From: Gaiellasilicea sp035525905
GTDB taxonomy: Bacteria; Actinomycetota; Thermoleophilia; Gaiellales; Gaiellaceae
Direction: 5' to 3'
Length of the DNA stretch: 23,131 nt
NCBI GenBank assembly: GCA_035525905.1
Contig: DATLDK010000106.1
Span: 1-23,131 of the forward strand
This document shows positions 7,421 through 12,984 of the stretch, in pieces; positions within the stretch are counted from its first letter, which is position 1, and the number at the start of each line of letters is the position of its first letter. A program made the position numbers and the translations under genes. The notes beneath the pieces were generated by a model. It did not search any database, was not told where the DNA came from, and saw only the letters and a program-made list of their open reading frames with translations.

Positions 7421-7441
7421 AAAACCGCTACTGCTAGCGGT
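7421..7441 (-). terminator. Short hairpin with T-run between clpP and clpX
   Basis: On the minus strand ACCGCTA-GCAG-TAGCGGT forms a perfect 7-bp stem with a 4-base loop, overlapping the clpP stop codon (TAG at 7434-7436) and followed by TTT. It looks like a weak intrinsic terminator or attenuator that would lower clpX relative to clpP. The stem is short and the T-run only about four long, so full termination is unlikely. Confidence 0.4.
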
Positions 7442-8018
7442 GTTCGATCACACGATCAATGATTCCGTACTCGTCTGCTTCTTGCGCTGTGAGGAAGTAG
7501 TCGCGCTCCATGTCCTTCGAGACTTTCTCGATCTCTTGTCCGCTGTGGTGCGCGATGATCTCTTCGAGCCGTCGCTTCAGGGCGATCGTCTCGCGGGCCG
7601 CGATCTCGATGTCGGTGGCTTGTCCCTGGAAGCCACCGGAAACCTGGTGGATCAGGATCTTGGCATTCGGCAGCGCGAATCGCTTCCCTGCAGTGCCGCC
7701 CGCGAGCAGCAGCGCGCCCATGCTCATCGCGATCCCGATGCACGTCGTCTGCACGTCCGGCTTGACGAACTGCATCGTGTCGTAAATCGCCAGGCCCGCG
7801 TACACGGAGCCTCCCGGTGAGTTGATGTAGAGGGAGATGTCCTTGTCAGGATCCTCCGACTCGAGGTGCAGCAGCTGCGCCACGATCAGGTTTGCGATCT
7901 GGTCGTCGACGGGGGTTCCGAGGAAGATGATCCGCTCGTTCAGCAAGCGGGAGTAGATGTCGAACGAGCGCTCGCCGCGCGAGGTCTGCTCGATCACCAT
8001 CGGAATCAACGGGCTCAT
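7434..8018 (-). CDS. clpP: ATP-dependent Clp protease proteolytic subunit ClpP
   Basis: 194 residues. Serine protease subunit that assembles into a double heptamer and works with ClpX. The catalytic triad is visible: Ser99 (GIAMSMGALL), His124 (ILIHQVSGGFQGQATDIEI) and Asp173 (MERDYFLTAQEADEYGIID). The substrate-binding strand INSPGGSVYAG is intact. Start ATG 8018 is preceded by a good ribosome binding site (AAGGAGA, 8023-8029). It lies 27 bases after tig and before clpX, the common tig-clpP-clpX order. Only one clpP occurs here; many actinobacteria have a clpP1-clpP2 pair at this place, so a second copy may be elsewhere or absent. Confidence 0.98.
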   Translation of the reverse strand: MSPLIPMVIEQTSRGERSFDIYSRLLNERIIFLGTPVDDQIANLIVAQLLHLESEDPDKDISLYINSPGGSVYAGLAIYDTMQFVKPDVQTTCIGIAMSMGALLLAGGTAGKRFALPNAKILIHQVSGGFQGQATDIEIAARETIALKRRLEEIIAHHSGQEIEKVSKDMERDYFLTAQEADEYGIIDRVIEHR

Positions 8019-8045
8019 GCACTCTCCTTGGGTCTTTCAGACAAA

Positions 8046-9386
8046 TCAGTCACCGGGGGTCCACAACTTCGTCTCGGTCTCGGGTTTTTCCTTGTCGGGC
8101 GTCCAGATCGCCTCGCGCGCCTCCGCCTGCTCGATCGGGATCGGCTTCACCTCGGCCGCGACCCGGTCGAGCGCGGCGCGCAGGCGCAGGTCATCGCGCA
8201 GGTCTTCCTGCCGGCCGTGCTGCCACAGATCATCAATCACCTTGTCGGCATCTTCGCCCGCGGATTCAGCCTGCTCGCGTACGAGCTGCTTCACCTCGTC
8301 GTCGGAGACCTCGATCCCGAGCCTGTCGGCCACCGCTTCGAGCACGAGCTCGCGCGCGACGGACAGGGCTGCTTCGAGCTGCATCGAGGACGTCAGCTCC
8401 TCGGCGGTGCGGCCGGTCAGCTGCAGGTACGTCTCCGGTGCGATGCCGCGGCGCTCGAGCGAGCGGATGAAGCCCGACAGCAGCTCGCGGGTGCGCGACT
8501 CGACGAGAGGCCCGGCCGGAGCGACCTTCGACGCGGTCACGAGAGCGTCGACCGCGTTCGCCCGGAAGGCGTTGTCGATCTCGGCGTCGAGCTGCTCGCG
8601 CAGGCGCCCCTCGATGTCCGCGCGCAGGTCGGCGAGGGCGTCGAATTCGCTCGCGGAGCGCGCGAGCTCGTCGTCCACCTCAGGCAGCACCTTCTCCTTG
8701 ATCTCCTTGACGGTGATCTCGACCGCGGCCGAGGACTCGTCCGCCAACTCGTAGGCGACGCTCTTCGTCTCGCCCGCCGAGGCTCCGACCAGCGCCGTCT
8801 CCACCTCTTCGACGAGCCTGCCGGCGCCGAGCTCGACGACGGTGTCGCGCTGGGCCTCACCGTCGGGGGAGACGATGTCGACGACGAGGGTGTCCCCCTC
8901 CCGGGCGGGCCGGTCCTCGGCCGGCACGAGCTCGGCCACCGACTCCCGCAGCGCCTCCAGCTCCTGTGCGATCAGCTCCTCCGGCACCTCGGCGGAAGGC
9001 TTGCCGACCTCGAGCTCCGTCCAGTCGACGACGTCGACCTTGGGCTGAACCGGGACCGTCGCCTTGAACTGCCCGCCTGCGTCGTCCTCGGTCGGGAGCT
9101 CGTAGTCGAACTGCGGCTGCGCGACGGGCCGGATCCGCGCGCGGGACGCCGCGTTCCAGAACCAGCCGGCGATGTGGCTGTCCACCGCCTCGGCGTAGAT
9201 GCGCTCCTTCCCGATCCGCTTCACGAGCACCGGCGTCGGAACCTTGCCGGCGCGGAAGCCGGGAATCTTCACCGAGGAGGCGAGATCGGAGGTGGCGTGC
9301 TCGACCGCGTGGTGGACGTCGTGCGCCGGCACGTCCACCGTCAGGCGGACGGTGTCTCCGTCGAGCTCCTCGACCTGCGTCTCCAT
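8046..9386 (-). CDS. tig: Trigger factor, ribosome-bound chaperone
   Basis: 446 residues. Binds the ribosome exit tunnel and assists nascent chains; has peptidyl-prolyl isomerase activity in the family. The N-terminal ribosome-binding signature is GFRAGKVP (43-50). The FKBP-type domain lies around 150-235 (AREGDTLVVDIVS...), followed by the helical C-terminal chaperone arms and a charged tail (PDKEKPETETKLWTPGD). ATG 9386 is chosen because the signature is then at its usual distance from the N-terminus; the longer frame to 9590 runs antisense to nothing recognisable but overlaps the ArsC-like gene in another frame. It starts 8 bases after the stop of the ArsC-like gene, so the two are likely co-transcribed. 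Confidence 0.95.
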   Translation of the reverse strand: METQVEELDGDTVRLTVDVPAHDVHHAVEHATSDLASSVKIPGFRAGKVPTPVLVKRIGKERIYAEAVDSHIAGWFWNAASRARIRPVAQPQFDYELPTEDDAGGQFKATVPVQPKVDVVDWTELEVGKPSAEVPEELIAQELEALRESVAELVPAEDRPAREGDTLVVDIVSPDGEAQRDTVVELGAGRLVEEVETALVGASAGETKSVAYELADESSAAVEITVKEIKEKVLPEVDDELARSASEFDALADLRADIEGRLREQLDAEIDNAFRANAVDALVTASKVAPAGPLVESRTRELLSGFIRSLERRGIAPETYLQLTGRTAEELTSSMQLEAALSVARELVLEAVADRLGIEVSDDEVKQLVREQAESAGEDADKVIDDLWQHGRQEDLRDDLRLRAALDRVAAEVKPIPIEQAEAREAIWTPDKEKPETETKLWTPGD

Positions 9387-9394
9387 CAAACCAT

Positions 9395-9799
9395 TCAAGC
9401 AGAGGCCATGCGCGCAGAGTCGAGCTCTCGCGCGAGCTCGTCGACCCGCTGGGCGATCTCGTCGCGTATCTCGCGCACGCGCTCGAGCGACTGTCCCGCG
9501 GGATCCTCGAGGCCCCAGTCGACGTAGCTCTTGCCCGGCAGCACGGGGCACACGTCGCCACAGCCCATCGTCACGACTACGTCGGCCCACGCCGCGTCCG
9601 CGGCGGCCTCGAACTGCCGGGGCGTCCGCCCAGACAGGTCGTACCCGATCTCCTTCATCACCGCCACGACCTCGGGGTGAAGCCGGCGCTCGGCGCGGCT
9701 GCCGGCCGACCGGACCGCGTGCCCGCCCAGCCGCTCCAGGAACGCCTGCGCCATCTGCGAGCGGCCGGCGTTGCCGATACAGAGGAAAAGCACGTTCAC
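9395..9799 (-). CDS. Low-molecular-weight phosphatase / arsenate reductase (ArsC) family protein
   Basis: 134 residues. The P-loop is CIGNAGRS at residues 7-14 (C-x5-R-S) and the acid is Asp99 in DWGLEDPAGQ, both typical of the LMW-PTP/ArsC fold. The TMGCGDVCPVLPGK segment (Cys80, Cys84) resembles actinobacterial, mycothiol-linked arsenate reductases rather than the thioredoxin-linked type; the second P-loop cysteine of the latter is Gly here. No arsR or arsenite pump gene is near, so protein phosphatase activity is an open alternative. GTG 9799 is the start: it lies 7 bases after TACCCT on a divergent promoter only 18 bases long. It is the first gene of the tig-clpP-clpX run. Confidence 0.8.
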   Translation of the reverse strand: MNVLFLCIGNAGRSQMAQAFLERLGGHAVRSAGSRAERRLHPEVVAVMKEIGYDLSGRTPRQFEAAADAAWADVVVTMGCGDVCPVLPGKSYVDWGLEDPAGQSLERVREIRDEIAQRVDELARELDSARMASA

Positions 9800-9805
9800 G
9801 CGGCG

Positions 9806-9812
9806 TAGGGTA
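9806..9812. promoter_or_regulatory. Symmetric -10 box shared by two divergent leaderless genes
   Basis: TAGGGTA reads TAGGGT on the plus strand, 6 bases before the ATG at 9818, and TACCCT on the minus strand, 7 bases before the GTG at 9799. The whole gap between the two start codons is 18 bases, so both transcripts would begin at or beside their start codons. Shared symmetric -10 boxes are a known form of bidirectional bacterial promoter. Confidence 0.55.
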
Positions 9813-9817
9813 CTCGC

Positions 9818-10396
9818 ATGCGGCTCTTCGTCTTGACGCGCCACGGCCAGTCGGAGCTCAACCTCACGCATCACGTGAACGGCGATCCCGACGTCCCCGT
9901 CAGGCTCACCGACCAGGGCAAGGAGGAGGCGGCCGCTCTCGGCGTTCAGCTGGAGGGAACGGCGCTCGACCTCTGTGTCCACACCCGGTTCGGACGCACG
10001 AAGGCGACGGCGGAGATCGCGCTCGGCGGCCGGCCGGTGCCACTCGAGGAGGAGGCGCTCCTCGACGACATCTACGTCGGGGAGCTCGAGGGCCGGACGA
10101 TCGCGGACTACCGGGCCTGGAAAGCCGAGCACACGCGGCACGACGCATTTCCCGGTGGAGAGAGCCTCGACGATGCTGCACGCAGGTACGTCAAGGCATT
10201 CGAACGTCTGCTCGCTCGGCCGGAGCGGCGGATCCTCGTGGTCTGTCACGAGATCCCGCTGCGTTACGCAATCAACGCCGCGATGGGCTCCGACGATCTC
10301 GACGCGCCCGCGCACGCAGTTCGGAACTGTGTGCCGCACCTCTTCGACGAGGACGGGCTCTCGCGGGCGGTCGAGCGAATCCGCCAGCTCTCGTAA
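9818..10396 (+). CDS. Histidine phosphatase family protein (phosphoglycerate mutase-like)
   Basis: 192 residues. The branch 1 histidine phosphatase signature RHGQS (residues 8-12, nucleophile His9) is followed by the second catalytic His144 in VVCHEIPLRYA. GELEG (88-92) probably holds the acid, and Arg60 lies in the phosphate pocket segment (HTRFGRTKATAE). Members include cofactor-dependent phosphoglycerate mutase, alpha-ribazole phosphatase and general phosphatases; the substrate cannot be told from this sequence and no pathway neighbour helps. The ATG at 9818 follows the shared -10 box by 6 bases. It converges with the proline-rich gene, with a palindrome exactly filling the gap. Confidence 0.88.
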   Translation: MRLFVLTRHGQSELNLTHHVNGDPDVPVRLTDQGKEEAAALGVQLEGTALDLCVHTRFGRTKATAEIALGGRPVPLEEEALLDDIYVGELEGRTIADYRAWKAEHTRHDAFPGGESLDDAARRYVKAFERLLARPERRILVVCHEIPLRYAINAAMGSDDLDAPAHAVRNCVPHLFDEDGLSRAVERIRQLS

Positions 10397-10411
10397 GGCG
10401 GCGCGCCGCCT
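10396..10411. terminator. GC palindrome between convergent genes
   Basis: AGGCGGCGCGCCGCCT is a perfect 16-bp palindrome that fills the space between the stop of the phosphatase gene (plus) and the stop of the proline-rich gene (minus). As RNA it could fold a 6-bp stem with a GCGC loop in either direction. It lacks a T-run, so it is a possible bidirectional terminator or 3'-end stabiliser, not a classic intrinsic terminator. Confidence 0.4.
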
Positions 10412-11257
10412 CTACTTCTGCTTCTTCGAGCCGGTCTGGCCGGGCGGGCCGGTGTGCTCGTGGTTTCTGTCTCCCTTGCCCCAGCCCGGCCGGGTCTCGG
10501 TCTCGCTGGTCGTTGGCTCGGTGATCGTGGCGGGCGGCGGTGGGGGCGACGGAGGGATCGGCGCCGGGGTGGGCTTGGGCGCCGGAGCGGGCGCAGGAGC
10601 CGGAGCCGGCGCAGGAGCCGGCGCGGGCCCAGGAGTCGGAGCGGGCGCAGGAGCCGGAGCGGGAGTGGGAGTGGGAGTGGGAGCGGGTGCCACCGCCGGG
10701 GGCGTCGGAGCCGGGGCCGGTGCCGAAGCCGGGCCCGGAGCCGGACCTGGGGTGGGCGTGGGAGTCGGCCTGGGCTTCTGGGTGGGCCCGGCCTTCGCGG
10801 TTGGCTTCGGCTCTGGGGTGAGCTTGGGCTTCGGGGTCGGCTTCGGAGTCGCCCTCGGCTTCGGCCGCGGTGTCGCGGGCGCGGATGCGGGCGGTCGTGG
10901 TGCGCTCGGCCGAGCCAGGGGGCGTGTGGGGCCCGAGCCGCCCGTCGACCTCGGCGTCGAAGTCGTCCGCTGCGGCACCGCGGACGCTTCGCGACGAGCG
11001 CTCGGGCGGGAAGACGCTCTCGACGCGGGCGGCTTGAGCGCCTGACCACGGGTGGGCGCCGACTCCTGCGGCGGAACCACGATGATCGAGGGCAGCCCCG
11101 GGGTGCTTTCGCGCTCTGCGTTACGGCCTATCGCCTCGGGTGGGAAGTACCGCTGGGCGCCGTCCGGGTTCTCGAGCGCCCCGCGCCAGAAGTAGCCCGA
11201 CGCCATCGCAGAGGCGACGAGACACGACACGCGCAGGGCTCCCCAGGGAATACGCAT
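10412..11257 (-). CDS. Exported proline/alanine/threonine-rich protein
   Basis: 281 residues; not a family I recognise. A short N-terminal hydrophobic segment (residues about 5-22, ALRVSCLVASAMASGYF) after an Arg looks like a signal peptide or anchor. Residues about 30-70 are ordinary sequence (ALENPDGAQRYFPPEAIGR). Then a Ser/Arg/Pro region gives way to a long run of PKPTP, PTPTP and PAPAP units (about 120-240), which would be an extended, disordered stalk. The last 30 residues are different: GWGKGDRNHEHTGPPGQ followed by a basic end. Likely a cell-wall-spanning or surface stalk. ATG 11257 has a GTG codon directly before it that could also start. The diguanylate cyclase gene ends 38 bases upstream on the same strand. 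Confidence 0.7.
   Translation of the reverse strand: MRIPWGALRVSCLVASAMASGYFWRGALENPDGAQRYFPPEAIGRNAERESTPGLPSIIVVPPQESAPTRGQALKPPASRASSRPSARREASAVPQRTTSTPRSTGGSGPTRPLARPSAPRPPASAPATPRPKPRATPKPTPKPKLTPEPKPTAKAGPTQKPRPTPTPTPGPAPGPASAPAPAPTPPAVAPAPTPTPTPAPAPAPAPTPGPAPAPAPAPAPAPAPAPKPTPAPIPPSPPPPPATITEPTTSETETRPGWGKGDRNHEHTGPPGQTGSKKQK
10550..10870. repeat. Low-complexity G-rich (plus strand) repeat tract
   Basis: Short-period repeats of GGAGCC, GGAGTG and GGCTTC type encode the PAP/PTP/PKP units of the minus-strand gene. Five GGG tracts with 3-base loops at 10661-10687 form a textbook G-quadruplex motif on the plus (template) strand. Such a tract is prone to slippage. Confidence 0.7.
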
Positions 11258-11295
11258 CACGCCCCAGTATCACTCTGGCGCCGGACATGCCGTCG

Positions 11296-12327
11296 TCAAG
11301 CAGCGGCCGCCGCCTTCGCGGCGACGACGGTGTTCTTGCCTTCTGCTTTCGCCCGGTAAAGAGCCGCGTCGGCTCGCCGCAAGAGCTCGTAGGCCGTCTC
11401 GCCTTCGACGAGCTCGGCGACCCCGAAGCTCGCCGTCGCCCGGATGCTGCGGCCGTCCCGCTCGAGCAGCGGCGACCGCGTCAGCAGCCGCTGCAGGCGC
11501 TCGGCCACCGCCACCGCGCCAGCGAGCGGCGTCTCGGGCAGAAGCACGGCGAACTCCTCGCCGCCGAGCCGTGCGGGCACGTCGAAGTCCCGCACGCACT
11601 CGAGCATCGCCAGCGCGAAGGACTGCAGCAGCTCGTCGCCGATCGGGTGGCCGAAGGCATCGTTCACGAGCTTGAAGTCATCGAGGTCGGCGAGGATGAG
11701 AGCGGCCGGAACGATGCGCGAAGCACGAGCAATCTCGCTCTCCAGCGCAGTCATGAAGCGGCGTCGGTTGACGAGGCCGGTGAGCTCGTCGGTCACCGCC
11801 TGCCGCTGCACCGCGTGGTGCAGGTGGGCGTTCTCGAGTGCGATCGCCGCCTGCGAGGCGAGCCAGGCTGCGAGGCGGCCCGACTCGGCGTCGAATCCGG
11901 CCGCGGGTGGATAGAGCAGCATCGTCGTGCGGCTCTCGCCAAGCGCGGCGAGCTCGAGCTGGAGCGGCTCCACGTCAGCGGGGAGGTTGCCGACCGCCGC
12001 GGTCTCACCCTCCCCGACGAGGAGGCGTCCACCAGCCGCCCCCGTGGCGTCGACGGTAGCGCGGAGGATCACCGGCAGGAGCGCTTCCGGATTGTGGGTC
12101 GCAGCGAGCGTGTCGCCGACGATCGCCAGCGCCTCGCGCGGATCGCGCGCAGCGGTGCGCCCGCGGCGATCGCGCCGGCCCCGGTGCTCTCCACGGTTGC
12201 GAACCTCGGTCCGCAGGGTGACGAACAGGAGCGCGAGCGTCGCCAGCGTCGCGACGACCGCGAGCACGAAGTACAGGTCCTGGCGCGATCCTGCCGCAAG
12301 CACCGCTGAGAACATGATCGTTGTCAT
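11296..12327 (-). CDS. Membrane-bound diguanylate cyclase (GAF-like plus GGDEF)
   Basis: 343 residues. Makes cyclic di-GMP from two GTP. One membrane helix (about 17-37, LYFVLAVVATLATLALLFVTL), an Arg-rich juxtamembrane stretch, a GAF-like region (about 65-170) and a C-terminal GGDEF domain (about 175-335). The active-site motif is GGEEF (255-259), expected to be active. The inhibitory I-site RDFD (246-249) lies exactly five residues before it, so product feedback is likely. DDFKLVNDAFGHPIGDELL is the usual GGDEF stretch. ATG 12327 is chosen; a longer frame to 12549 runs across the tRNA-His gene and is not coding. TAGTGT lies 13 bases upstream as a possible -10. The type IV pilus genes at the other end are a possible c-di-GMP target. 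Confidence 0.9.
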   Translation of the reverse strand: MTTIMFSAVLAAGSRQDLYFVLAVVATLATLALLFVTLRTEVRNRGEHRGRRDRRGRTAARDPREALAIVGDTLAATHNPEALLPVILRATVDATGAAGGRLLVGEGETAAVGNLPADVEPLQLELAALGESRTTMLLYPPAAGFDAESGRLAAWLASQAAIALENAHLHHAVQRQAVTDELTGLVNRRRFMTALESEIARASRIVPAALILADLDDFKLVNDAFGHPIGDELLQSFALAMLECVRDFDVPARLGGEEFAVLLPETPLAGAVAVAERLQRLLTRSPLLERDGRSIRATASFGVAELVEGETAYELLRRADAALYRAKAEGKNTVVAAKAAAAA

Positions 12328-12412
12328 TGCCGCATTGATGACACTAGAGCTGTGCTCCGGTTCGTGCCCTGGCGGCAGCGGGCGCTCCGGCCCGACCACC
12401 GCTGAACCGGAG

Positions 12413-12486
12413 GGTGGCGGACGGGGCTCGAACCCGCGACCACCGGGACCACAACCCGGAGCTCTACCAACTGAGCTACCGCCACC
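12413..12486 (-). tRNA. tRNA-His (anticodon GTG)
   Basis: Full cloverleaf: the 7-bp acceptor stem is extended by the extra 5' G opposite C73, as expected for tRNA-His. D stem GCTC/GAGC, anticodon stem CCGGG/CCCGG with loop TTGTGGT, T stem with TTCGAGC loop. CCA is not encoded. A TATCCT box on the minus strand (12498-12503) lies upstream. Confidence 0.96.
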
Positions 12487-12497
12487 TCGCCCGAGGA

Positions 12498-12503
12498 AGG
12501 ATA
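12498..12503 (-). promoter_or_regulatory. Predicted -10 box of tRNA-His
   Basis: TATCCT on the minus strand; transcription would start a few bases before the mature 5' end at 12486. No convincing -35. Confidence 0.4.
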
Positions 12504-12550
12504 GCGCGACGGCTGCGGCATACTGGCCGACTGACGGCTGGTCCTGCAAC

Positions 12551-12622
12551 GGCCCCGTAGCTCAGTGGATAGAGCGGCAGGCTTCGAACCTGCGCGCGGA
12601 GGTTCGATTCCTCCCGGGGCCA
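12551..12622 (+). tRNA. tRNA-Arg (anticodon TCG)
   Basis: 72-base cloverleaf. Acceptor GGCCCCG/CGGGGCC with A73, D stem GCTC/GAGC, anticodon stem GCAGG/CCTGC with loop CTTCGAA, T stem GGAGG/CCTCC. CCA is not encoded. It would read CGA-type Arg codons. A pair of hairpins follows 15 bases downstream. Confidence 0.96.
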
Positions 12623-12637
12623 TCCTGTTTGGCGCAA

Positions 12638-12667
12638 GATCGGAATCTGCGGAAGCAGATTCCGATC
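12638..12667 (+). terminator. Perfect 13-bp hairpin with GGAA tetraloop downstream of tRNA-Arg(TCG)
   Basis: GATCGGAATCTGC, GGAA, GCAGATTCCGATC: a perfect 13-bp stem closed by a GNRA-type tetraloop. It starts 15 bases after the tRNA. There is no T-run, so it may be a Rho-type or processing-stabilised 3' end, or a small structured RNA. The sequence is less GC-rich than most stems here. Confidence 0.5.
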
Positions 12668-12696
12668 GCGCGAAGACCCCTGAAGGGTCGCTTCGC
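12668..12696 (+). other. Second stem-loop in the tRNA-Arg/tRNA-Leu spacer
   Basis: GACCC-CTGAA-GGGTC (12675-12689) forms a 5-bp stem. Flanking GCGAA and TTCGC arms extend it by 5 bp with a small bulge. It follows the 13-bp hairpin almost directly, so the two may form one structured element between tRNA-Arg and tRNA-Leu. Confidence 0.4.
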
Positions 12697-12728
12697 TCCC
12701 GGTTCAGGCGCGCGGCGTACGGGGCCAC

Positions 12729-12734
12729 TACCCT
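12729..12734 (+). promoter_or_regulatory. Predicted -10 box of tRNA-Leu
   Basis: TACCCT, 11 bases before the mature 5' end of tRNA-Leu. The same hexamer serves as predicted -10 for the HxlR gene and tRNA-Arg(TCT). Confidence 0.35.
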
Positions 12735-12745
12735 TCATGAAATCC

Positions 12746-12829
12746 GCGGGCGTGGCGGAACTGGCAGACGCGCCGGGTTTAGGTCCCGGTGGGCTTCGGC
12801 TCTTGGAGGTTCAAGTCCTCTCGCCCGCA
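12746..12829 (+). tRNA. tRNA-Leu (anticodon TAG)
   Basis: 84 bases, class II with a long variable arm (TGGGCTTCGGCTCT region). Acceptor GCGGGCG/CGCCCGC with A73; anticodon stem CCGGG/CCCGG, loop TTTAGGT; T loop TTCAAGT. CCA is not encoded. Confidence 0.96.
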
Positions 12830-12984
12830 TAGCTGATCCAGCACGTCCTCGAGCTCGAGCATCGGGGGGATCTGCTCCGGGGCCATGACCGGCGAGCGCG
12901 GGCGTCAGCTCGCGGGCAGCTCGGTTCGCTGATCGCGCGCGAAAAAAATGTTAGATCGAAGTTGGGACCGGGGAAACGCTCGAG
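12830..12984. other. 155-bp spacer between tRNA-Leu and the V/T-rich gene
   Basis: No gene is supported here. It contains a run of seven A at 12942-12948 followed by GTTAGAT (12950-12956), a possible -10 for the downstream plus-strand gene. On the minus strand a 36-codon frame starts at an ATG near 12894 and ends inside tRNA-Leu; its first 19 residues look protein-like (LELEDVLDQL) but it cannot be a complete gene. Confidence 0.3.

Noticed and set aside
5912..7462. Plus-strand frame of 516 codons opposite clpX
   Set aside because: Fully antisense to clpX; no independent coding signs.
7866..9527. Plus-strand frame of 553 codons opposite clpP and tig
   Set aside because: Antisense to two firmly identified genes.
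10550..10870. CRISPR-like array
   Set aside because: The repeats are only 6-12 bases, uneven and in frame with a protein; there are no spacers.
10540..11045. Glycine-rich plus-strand frame (GAGAGAGAG type) opposite the proline-rich gene
   Set aside because: It is the complement of the Pro/Ala repeats. The minus strand has a signal peptide and a distinct tail, so that strand is the coding one.
12328..12549. N-terminal extension of the diguanylate cyclase (VGRAPGCGPGGRGFEPRPPP)
   Set aside because: It reads through tRNA-His, so the protein starts at 12327.
12324..12728. Minus-strand frame with GIEPPRAGSKPAALSTELRG
   Set aside because: Another tRNA-derived false frame, over the complement of tRNA-Arg(TCG).
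12623..12745. Attachment site or integrase remnant beside tRNA-Arg(TCG)
   Set aside because: No direct repeat of the tRNA 3' end and no integrase is visible in the window.
11927..12832. Frame with GSNPRPPGPQPGALPTELPPP and VAQWIERQASNLRAEVRFLPGP
   Set aside because: These are the well-known false peptides produced by translating tRNA genes, here tRNA-His, tRNA-Arg and tRNA-Leu.
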